From contig CAJUJK010000001.1 in NCBI GenBank assembly GCA_910586705.1, positions 244,786 to 308,785 of the forward strand: a DNA stretch of 64,000 nt. The letters are read 5' to 3'. The translations under genes and the position numbers were made by a program. The DNA comes from an uncultured Lachnospiraceae bacterium. GTDB lineage: Bacteria > Bacillota > Clostridia > Lachnospirales > Lachnospiraceae. The first letter of the stretch is position 1; every line of letters begins with the position of its first letter. The notes beneath the pieces are model-generated. The model was not told the DNA's origin and searched no databases. It saw only the letters and a list, made by a program, of their open reading frames with translations. Shown one piece after another: positions 57,926-64,000 of the stretch.

Positions 57926-57953
57926 ACGGGCAGCCTCTTGCGGGGCTGCCCGT
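57926..57953 (+). terminator. Hairpin at the end of the PTS operon
   Basis: A perfect 10-base stem (57926-57935 with 57944-57953) with an eight-base loop lies 45 bases after the EIICB stop. The T run (ATTCTTTTT) starts about ten bases later, so it is likely but not canonical. Confidence 0.65.
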
Positions 57954-58002
57954 TGACGTAGATTCTTTTTGCTGAATGTCCGGAAAGGAGCGTATATTCT
58001 AC

Positions 58003-58857
58003 ATGCTTTTAGAGAAGCTGCAGGCACAGGACAATTTTACAAACAACGAAAAAGAGGTGGCCGGATATGTTCTGGAACATATGGATCAGATTCCGGAAAT
58101 GTCGAGCGCAGAACTTGCGCAGGCTTCTTTTACCAGCAAGGCTACCGTCGTTCGTTTAAGTCAGAAACTCGGACTTGCCGGATATCAGGAGTTCCGGCTT
58201 AAACTGGTGGAGGAAATTAATCAGAAGAACCGGCTTTCACGGATGCTTGAGGGGGAACCCATTACAGATCAAAGCACTTATACGGATATTATTCACACAC
58301 TACCCGTTCTGTATGACAAGGCGGTGACTAACACACGGCTTGCCCTTGATAAAAATGTCATGAACCGGATTAACAGCGTGATACAGAGAGCGGATTGTAT
58401 CGATATTTACGGTACGGGTATCAGCTATATACTGGCACAGTCGGCAGTGTTCAAGTTTGCCACGCTGGGGCTGGAATGCTCGGCCTATGAAAGTATCAAT
58501 AGCCATTATCTGGCGGCCAGAAAGAATAAAAAAACGATTGCTTTTTTAATCAGCTTTACGGGTGCGAACCGGTCTGTGATTCAGATGGCAAAATATCTCC
58601 GGGAAGGGACGAATAATTATGTGGTAGGGCTGATGGGGCCACATAATCAGGTGATTCGCGAATGGTGTCATGAAGTCGTAGAGATTCCCAACCGGGATTC
58701 TCTGCTCAGTCTGGATGTAATCACTTCTTTTTCCGCCGTCACCTATGTACTGGATATTTTCTTTTCCCTGCTTCTTGCCAGACGTTATGAGGAGCACGCG
58801 AAATCGTCGCTGGAAATGCTGACGCATATGGATCTGTTGCTTGATCGAACAAAATAA
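58003..58857 (+). CDS. RpiR-family transcriptional regulator
   Basis: A 284-residue regulator with an N-terminal helix-turn-helix (about 1-75; NEKEVAGYVLEHMDQIPEMS, SFTSKATVVRLSQKLGLAGY) and a C-terminal SIS sugar-phosphate-binding domain (about 115-250; CIDIYGTGISYILAQ, AFLISFTGANRSVIQMAKY). RpiR proteins sense phosphosugars and control nearby uptake genes; here both the upstream PTS operon and the downstream beta-glucoside genes are candidates. ATG 58003 follows AAGGAG (57985-57990); ATG 57976 would add nine residues but lacks a ribosome site. A clear terminator follows. Confidence 0.92.
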   Translation: MLLEKLQAQDNFTNNEKEVAGYVLEHMDQIPEMSSAELAQASFTSKATVVRLSQKLGLAGYQEFRLKLVEEINQKNRLSRMLEGEPITDQSTYTDIIHTLPVLYDKAVTNTRLALDKNVMNRINSVIQRADCIDIYGTGISYILAQSAVFKFATLGLECSAYESINSHYLAARKNKKTIAFLISFTGANRSVIQMAKYLREGTNNYVVGLMGPHNQVIREWCHEVVEIPNRDSLLSLDVITSFSAVTYVLDIFFSLLLARRYEEHAKSSLEMLTHMDLLLDRTK

Positions 58858-58890
58858 GACGTTTGAGGCAGTATCATAAAAGATGACTTT

Positions 58891-58924
58891 GAACCTTTGT
58901 TACAGAGACAGAGGTTCTTTTTTT
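58891..58924 (+). terminator. Intrinsic terminator after the RpiR gene
   Basis: A hairpin (58891-58896 with 58912-58917, with further inner pairing) is followed by seven T (58918-58924). It ends the regulator transcript. The remaining ~170 bases to the next gene show no clear promoter. Confidence 0.8.
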
Positions 58925-59093
58925 GTGAATTTTGAAACGGTGAAACTATCGCCATTCCATTTATTGTCGGAAAGAATCTCCATGTGTTATATTCGGTTTA
59001 ACAAAGAACAGACCGGACACCCGGCGAACCGGGTGAGAAGTATAAGCGCTTTACGACATGGAAGGTATGGAAAAGAGATAGGAGGGAATGGCA

Positions 59094-60786
59094 ATGGGAA
59101 AATACCATGAGCTGGCAAAAGAGATTGTAAAATATGTCGGCGGCAAAGAAAACATTTCAGGGTTGGTACACTGTATCACACGGCTTCGTTTTACGTTAAA
59201 GGACGAGTCGAAGGCGAAGGATGATGTGCTAAAGGCTATGGAAGGCGTCGTTACGGTGATGAAAAGCGGCGGACAGTATCAGGTGGTGATTGGCAATCAT
59301 GTGCCGGAGGTGTTTGAGGATGTGATGGAACTGATCGGCTTGCAGGAAGGAGGCAGCAGCGGCAAAGAGGAGAAGAAAGGAAGGCTGTTAGACAGAGCCA
59401 TTGATGTGCTATCCGGGAATCCAGGCGGGGACTCTGTCTGCAGGGATGGAGCCTGTGTACAGCTTACTGGACGGAACCATGTTTGCCTCTCCGGTGTACA
59501 TTAACTTTTTTGGAATACCCGTCATTTCCGTGGACTATACGGGAACGGTTATTCCGGTTATTCTGGCAGTATGGTTTGCGTCCAAATGTGAGAAGTTTTT
59601 TAATAAACTGATTCCGGATCTGGTGAAATTTTTCTTTGTGCCGATGCTGACCTTACTGGTGACGCTGCCTGTATCCGTGATCTTCTTAGGGCCGGTTGCA
59701 ACTTTTGGGTCCACGCTGATTTCGGAGTTTACATTGACGATTCGCGGTTTCAGTCCGCTGCTCGCAGGCGCAATTGTGGGATTAATCTGGCAGATTCTTG
59801 TGATTTTCGGCATGCACTGGGGATTTATCCCTGTTTACATCAACAATGTTATGACGCTGGGCTATGACAATGTGATGATGCCTTTCTTCGCCTGCACCTT
59901 TGCAACCTCCGCGGTTGTACTGGCGATTTTCTTTAAGACAAAGGATAAGCAACTGCGGGAAATGGCAATCCCCAACTTTATCTCCGGCATTTTCGGGGTG
60001 ACTGAGCCTGCTATTTACGGTATTTTGCTTCCGCTTAAAAAGCCGTTTATCATCAGTTGTATTGCAGGAGGGATCGGCGGTGCGTTTTACGGACATTTCA
60101 ACTTCCGCAAGTTTATTTTAGGCGGCATGGGCATCTTTGAACTGCCCAATATGATGAATCCGGATGGAACGATGGGAAATATCATTGTGGCTTTTGCCGG
60201 TATTGCCATTTCCATGGCGGCAGGCTTTTTGCTTACGATGTTGTTTTATAAAGATAAGCCGCAGACTGTGCAGGCAGAGATGTCAGAAACGGCGGCGTCA
60301 GAGCCGGATGCCGTTACAGTGAAGGGAAAAAAGGAGAAGATCGTACTGGCAAGTCCTTTGAAAGGAAAGGTTCTGCAACTGTCAGAGGTGAAGGATGAGG
60401 CGTTCTCCTCGGGTGTTTTGGGAAAAGGAGCCGCGATTGAGCCGGAAGAAGGCGTACTCTATGCGCCAGCAGACGGAACGGTCTCCGCATTGTTCCCCAC
60501 AGGCCATGCAATTGGACTTACCACACAGACCGGATTGGAGCTTCTGATGCATGTGGGAATGGATACGGTACAATTGGACGGAAAAGGCTTTCAGGCTTTT
60601 GTGGAAACAGGCGAAGCGGTAAAGCGGGGCCAGAAGCTCCTTGCGTTTGATATGGATTTGATCAGCAAGGCCGGCTATAGTCTGGCAACACCTGTACTGG
60701 TGACGAACTGTGATGAATTTGAACAGGTGGAGATTACGGAGGCGAAAGAGGTTCAGGCAGGAGATTCACTGCTGTGTGTCATGTAG
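59094..60786 (+). pseudogene. PTS EIIBCA, beta-glucoside type, internally deleted and frameshifted
   Basis: Remains of a three-domain beta-glucoside permease. The EIIB part (59094 to ~59400) is intact: KYHELAKEIVKYVGG and phosphocysteine Cys27 in GLVHCITRLRF. After LLDRAIDVLSG the frame goes wrong and stops at 59504. The rest continues in the next frame from about 59405 (YPGIQAGTLSAGMEPVYSLL) through late EIIC helices (GVTEPAIYGILLPLKKPF) and a full EIIA domain (HVGMDTVQLDG) to 60786. Comparison with BglP/BglF-type proteins shows that roughly the first 100 residues of EIIC are missing. The junction base run GTGCTATCCGGG fits both sides, pointing to deletion between short repeats. ATG 59094 has TAGGAGGG at seven bases. 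The protein cannot be functional as written. Confidence 0.88.
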
Positions 60787-60800
60787 TGAGAGGAGGAAGG

Positions 60801-62219
60801 ATGCGAGAGGATTTTTTGTGGGGCGGCGCCATGGCAGCTAACCAGTGCGAGGGCGGCTGGCAGGAAGGCGGCAGGGGCATGGGTCTTGTGGATGTTATCC
60901 CTTACGGGGAGAACCGAATGTCTGTTATGGAAGGACACATGGACTACCGTGATCTTCCGGAAGGCACCATTTTTCCGGGGAGAGAGGCAATTGACTTGTA
61001 CGGACACTATAAGGAAGATATCGCGCTCTTTGCGGAAATGGGCTTTAAATGCTATCGGTTTTCTTTTTCCTGGTCTCGGATTTTTCCCACCGGGGAAGAA
61101 ACAGAGCCCAATGAAGAAGGACTGAAATATTATGAGACGCTGATTGACGAGCTTCTCAGATATGGCATAGAGCCGGTAGTGACGATCTGCCATTTTGATA
61201 TGCCGCTGCATCTTGTGGACAAATATGGCTCTTGGCGAAACCGCAGGATCATTGATTTTTATCTGAATTACTGCCAGACGGTTTTTCACCGTTTTAAGGA
61301 CAAAGTGCGATATTGGATTACGTTTAATGAAATCAATATGTTGATGCATCTGCCCTTTATGGGCGCCGGAATCCGTTTTGAGAAGGGAGAGGATGAGACT
61401 TTCATAAAATATCAGGCGGCGCACAATGAACTGGTTGCTTCCGCTTATGCCGTCAAGCTGGCACGTGAGATCAATCCCAGATTCCGGGTAGGCTGTATGC
61501 TGGCCGCCGGAAGCGTGTATCCTTATAGCTGCAGACCGGAGGATGTGTGGGAGAGCATGAAAAAAGACCGGGAGAACTACTTCTTCATAGATGTGCAGGT
61601 AAGAGGCGAATATCCGGCTTATGCGGAAAAGTTTCTGGAGCAGGCGGGTATCCGGCTGGAAATGGGCCCTTGGGACAGGAAGATTTTAAAGGAGCACACG
61701 GTGGATTTTATTTCTCTGTCCTATTACAATAGCCGCTGTGTACGGGCAGACGGGCAGGGAGAAGCGTCAGGAGGAAATGTATTTGCCTCGGCAAAGAATC
61801 CTTATCTGGAATGCAGTCAGTGGGGATGGCCAATTGATCCGCTGGGACTGCGCATCACCTTAAATGCGCTCTATGACCGTTATCAGAAGCCGCTGTTTAT
61901 CGTAGAAAACGGTCTGGGAGCCAGAGACGAGCCGGGGCAGGACGGAAAGATTGAGGATGATTACCGGATTGACTATCTGAAAGCCCATATCAAGGCTATG
62001 ATGGCGGCAGTGGATGAGGACGGTGTGGATTTGATCGGGTATACGCCGTGGGGCTGCGTGGATCTGATCAGCGCTACCACAGGTGAAATGTCTAAACGAT
62101 ACGGCTTGATCTATGTGGACAAAGACGACAGCGGAAACGGTACGCTGAAACGTATGCGGAAAAAGTCTTTTTCATGGTATCGCGAAGTCATTGCATCCAA
62201 CGGGGAAAATTTAAAATAG
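60801..62219 (+). CDS. bglA: GH1 6-phospho-beta-glucosidase
   Basis: Cuts the 6-phosphorylated beta-glucosides that a beta-glucoside PTS delivers. The 472-residue GH1 barrel begins REDFLWGGAMAANQCEGG, and has YRFSFSWSRIFPTGE, the acid/base Glu177 in WITFNEINM, the nucleophile Glu369 in FIVENGLGARDE, and IGYTPWGCVDLIS near the end. These match the 6-phospho-beta-glucosidase branch. AGGAGGA precedes ATG 60801, 14 bases after the broken permease gene, so the two form an operon. With the permease lost, the enzyme may serve another transporter or be on the way out. Confidence 0.94.
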   Translation: MREDFLWGGAMAANQCEGGWQEGGRGMGLVDVIPYGENRMSVMEGHMDYRDLPEGTIFPGREAIDLYGHYKEDIALFAEMGFKCYRFSFSWSRIFPTGEETEPNEEGLKYYETLIDELLRYGIEPVVTICHFDMPLHLVDKYGSWRNRRIIDFYLNYCQTVFHRFKDKVRYWITFNEINMLMHLPFMGAGIRFEKGEDETFIKYQAAHNELVASAYAVKLAREINPRFRVGCMLAAGSVYPYSCRPEDVWESMKKDRENYFFIDVQVRGEYPAYAEKFLEQAGIRLEMGPWDRKILKEHTVDFISLSYYNSRCVRADGQGEASGGNVFASAKNPYLECSQWGWPIDPLGLRITLNALYDRYQKPLFIVENGLGARDEPGQDGKIEDDYRIDYLKAHIKAMMAAVDEDGVDLIGYTPWGCVDLISATTGEMSKRYGLIYVDKDDSGNGTLKRMRKKSFSWYREVIASNGENLK

Positions 62220-62277
62220 AAAGAATGGGATGACTCCTGCATATATTGGAAATGAGAAGATACGGCGGGAGACTGCA

Positions 62278-62721
62278 ATGGCTGAAAAAAAGAAATGGAA
62301 CGATAAGTTTAAGCTTGCGATGGGGGAACTGGAAAATAAAATACAGCGGGAACACCGGGGGCGGGAAAAGAGTGTCTGGCCCGAGCCGGAAAAAGTGGAA
62401 GCATGGAATGAGGAGAGACAGAGGCAACGGGGCTGCGGACAATACTGCGGCTCCGTGAGCGCGGCGGAGCGTTCCCAGACAAAGAAAGAGTATAAGAGGG
62501 AACTGTTTTTGAAAAATGTGGCTGTGCAGACAGCGAAATCGGCGGCATTTCTGCTGGCGTCTGTGGCGCTGATTCAAGGGATTGCGCGGTTTCTGCCGGA
62601 TTCCATCACCGTGAGCAGTTCCGTGGGCGGAAGGGAACTGCCCATCTACTGTGTGGAGACGGATAAGAAGCAGGTGGCGCTGAGTTTTGATGCGGCCTGG
62701 GGCGGCGGTAACTTGCGGTAA
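62278..62721 (+). pseudogene. PdaB-like polysaccharide deacetylase, truncated after the first NodB motif
   Basis: A 147-residue fragment. A Lys/Glu-rich cytoplasmic part (about 1-85), a membrane helix (about 90-112, AAFLLASVALIQGIARFL), and then LPIYCVETDKKQVALSFDAAWG, the beginning of a NodB deacetylase domain as in PdaB. The next residues should be a D-x-T metal motif and ~180 more residues, but the frame reads GGNLR and stops. The catalytic domain is absent, so this is a remnant. The sequence downstream shows no continuation in any frame. ATG 62278 is preferred; ATG 62230 is an in-frame alternative. Confidence 0.82.
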
Positions 62722-62914
62722 AATGATACTGATATGATCCGTAATGGAAAGGAAATGTACTTCTTGATCCGGGAAATGTATAGCGTGTTGTTTCCTGCCT
62801 GCCATTTTTCAATCGGCTATCCCTCCTGCATATAATCAATTAAAAGTTATGCGGTCACCTCCCCTTGCCTGCGGGAAAAGGCTTCTAAGCGTCCAAAAAG
62901 GTCAGAAAAGAACA

Positions 62915-62950
62915 CCGGGAAATGACAGTCTTTCTATCATCATTCCCCGG
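62915..62950 (-). terminator. Terminator of a lost minus-strand response regulator
   Basis: An 11-base stem with one mismatch (62950-62940 with 62925-62915) on the minus strand, followed by a T-rich run (TGTTCTTTTCTG). It lies four bases after the stop codon of the response-regulator remnant. The rest of the 270-base gap from 62722 holds no recognisable gene. Confidence 0.65.
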
Positions 62951-62953
62951 CGT

Positions 62954-62998
62954 TTATCCGCTGAATTTATAGCCGACACCTAACATGGTTTTTATGTA
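62954..62998 (-). pseudogene. C-terminal remnant of an OmpR-family response regulator
   Basis: Read on the minus strand, the last 14 codons before a TAA spell YIKTMLGVGYKFSG, the near-universal ending of OmpR/PhoB-type response regulators (Y-I-x-T-x-x-G-x-G-Y). Upstream codons in this frame lose the similarity and run into the end of the PPOX gene, so the remainder has been removed. The remnant overlaps the PPOX stop codon in another frame. Its terminator survives next to it. Confidence 0.7.
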
Positions 62999-63486
62999 GG
63001 GCGGTTTTTGGCTAATTCTATTGCTTCTTTTCCGGATAAATGTTCAATATCTAACTCTATCATGCACAAAGGCTTCCATTCTCTGTTAATTAAAGCATTT
63101 CGGTTTGTTTCTGTATCAGTTGGATAATATTTTATTGCCAATCGTTCTATTGCGTTTTTCATTTCTTTTTCATTCTCTATAATATGAATTTTACCAAAAG
63201 CAATTACGCTTCTGAAATAAGTTGTGTATTCCTCCGGCACTATATAGTCTTGGTCGATTACGCAAAAAGACGCTTTACTACATTTCTTGATTGCGTCTAT
63301 TTTATGCCCGCTTTTTGCACCGTGAAAAAACAATTTAGAATTGTAATATACATAACTGATTGGAACTGCATACGGATAATCATTATCTCCTAATAAAGCT
63401 AATACACCGGCTGTTCCTTTTTCTAAGATCTCAATACATTCTTTTTCGGATAATATTTGGTTTTTTCTACGCATTTCTCTAAACAT
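62992..63486 (-). CDS. Pyridoxamine 5'-phosphate oxidase-family flavoprotein (NimA-like)
   Basis: A 164-residue FMN-binding split-barrel protein. It starts MFREMRRKNQILSEKECIEI and has the NimA-like pattern GTAGVLALLGDNDYPYAVPISY, LFFHGAKSGHKIDAIKK, and YYTTYFRSVIAFGK-type strand. NimA relatives reduce nitro-compounds; many are of unknown role. The A+T-rich codon use is unlike the genes before 62,721. It lies five bases downstream of the MATE gene on the same strand, so they form an operon. Its last residues overlap the response-regulator remnant, suggesting the 3' end was redefined by the rearrangement. Confidence 0.88.
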   Translation of the reverse strand: MFREMRRKNQILSEKECIEILEKGTAGVLALLGDNDYPYAVPISYVYYNSKLFFHGAKSGHKIDAIKKCSKASFCVIDQDYIVPEEYTTYFRSVIAFGKIHIIENEKEMKNAIERLAIKYYPTDTETNRNALINREWKPLCMIELDIEHLSGKEAIELAKNRPT

Positions 63487-63491
63487 TTTTC

Positions 63492-64000
63492 TTACCTCTT
63501 TCTGAATTTAATATATAATGCAATGCCCGCTAAAGTGACAAAACATTCAGTAATTGGAAAAGACAGCCATACGCCTGTCATTCTTAATAAAAATGACAGA
63601 AAAAACGCCATAGGAATTATAACTAAAAACCCTCTTGACAGGGAAATGATTTGTGCAGGCAGGGCTTTTTCTGTTGATGTAAAATATGGGCATATTATTA
63701 TATTATATCCCACAAAGGGAATGGCAGTAAAATATATTTTTAACCCTGTTTCTGCAATCTGCTGTAACGGTATATTTTGTTCGCTGTTAAATATGCTTAC
63801 TATTGGATTGGCAAATAAGAAAAAAATCATATAAATGCCGCATGATATAACCAACATTGTTTTTAAGGCATATTTCAAAATCTGTTTCTGACTTTCACGC
63901 TCTCCAGATCCGTATACTCTGCTTAATATTGGCTGTGTCCCTTGTGCTATTCCGGTGTAAATTGAAATAACCACAAGTGATAAATTTGCAACTACACCAT
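63492..64000 (-). CDS. MATE-family efflux transporter, C-terminal part, start beyond window
   Basis: Only the C-terminal ~170 residues are in view; the frame is open to the right edge, so the start lies past 64000. About five hydrophobic helices are visible, with IYTGIAQGTQPILSRVYGSG (the conserved Q-P-x-x-x-x-x-Y-G element of MATE proteins) followed by YALKTMLVISCGIYMIFF and LQQIAETGLKIYF. MATE pumps export drugs or metabolites in exchange for Na+ or H+. A+T-rich composition as in the PPOX gene that follows it. Confidence 0.85.
   Translation of the reverse strand, partial: GVVANLSLVVISIYTGIAQGTQPILSRVYGSGERESQKQILKYALKTMLVISCGIYMIFFLFANPIVSIFNSEQNIPLQQIAETGLKIYFTAIPFVGYNIIICPYFTSTEKALPAQIISLSRGFLVIIPMAFFLSFLLRMTGVWLSFPITECFVTLAGIALYIKFRKR

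Noticed and set aside
62188..62805. Minus-strand frame of about 205 codons across the PdaB remnant
   Set aside because: Antisense to the end of the GH1 gene and to the remnant, low-complexity His/Pro/Leu-rich translation and no motif.
1..64000. CRISPR arrays, tRNA or rRNA genes, insertion sequences
   Set aside because: No regular direct-repeat/spacer pattern, no tRNA or rRNA signature and no transposase-like protein were recognised; the only repeats are the palindromic element and the 61-base array.

Overview
The window looks like the chromosome of a low-motility, spore-former-related Firmicute, most likely family Lachnospiraceae (Clostridia). This rests on gene content and style (Csp-like S8 protease, LytR-CpsA-Psr protein, EIICB/RpiR sugar operons, DUF4867 next to a fucose-isomerase-like gene, PdaB-like fragment) and on strong AGGAGG ribosome sites with TTGACA/TATAAT promoters. 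No species can be assigned from the sequence alone. Most of the window is G+C-rich; the last ~1 kb is clearly A+T-rich.

Layout. 1-34,239 is a large surface-polysaccharide locus. It holds dTDP-rhamnose precursor genes (rfbB, rfbA, rfbC; no rfbD seen), a Wzm/Wzt ABC exporter, a methyltransferase with a kinase-like domain that resembles a chain-capping enzyme, six family-2 glycosyltransferase genes (15,096-32,385), a phosphoglucomutase, an initiating sugar-phosphate transferase, a LytR-CpsA-Psr ligase and glmS. Two inserts sit inside it. The first is a tightly coupled cassette (1,901-7,390) of a membrane CotH-kinase protein, a small membrane protein, a beta-helix lipoprotein, a VTC polyphosphate-polymerase-like protein and DUF4956; it lies between rfbB and rfbA and is flanked by two GH25 lysozyme-like genes. 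The second is a MoxR ATPase plus a DUF58-transglutaminase fusion.

34,365-43,852 carries HtrA protease, a ClpX-type unfoldase, an S8 protease whose nucleophile position reads Cys, two lipoproteins, a glycosyltransferase and an LspA-like peptidase. 43,910-53,458 holds a divergent carbamate kinase, a GGDEF/EAL protein, a LacI regulator divergent from a xylulokinase-DUF4867-isomerase sugar operon, and a protein with two FliD-C-like repeats. 53,915-62,219 is a sugar phosphotransferase region: EIIA, EI, HPr (Lys at position 46) and EIICB in one operon, an RpiR regulator, a broken EIIBCA gene and an intact GH1 glycosidase. From 62,278 on there is a truncated PdaB-like gene, the last codons of a lost response regulator with its terminator, and then an A+T-rich PPOX/MATE pair on the minus strand, which reads as a rearrangement boundary.

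How it fits together (inference): phosphoglucomutase supplies glucose-1-phosphate to RfbA; RfbB and RfbC make the rhamnose precursor; the sugar-phosphate transferase starts a lipid-linked chain; the GT2 enzymes extend it; the methyltransferase/kinase-like protein may cap it; Wzm/Wzt export it; and the LCP protein attaches it to the wall. The CotH/VTC/DUF4956 cassette is the best candidate for an undescribed system.
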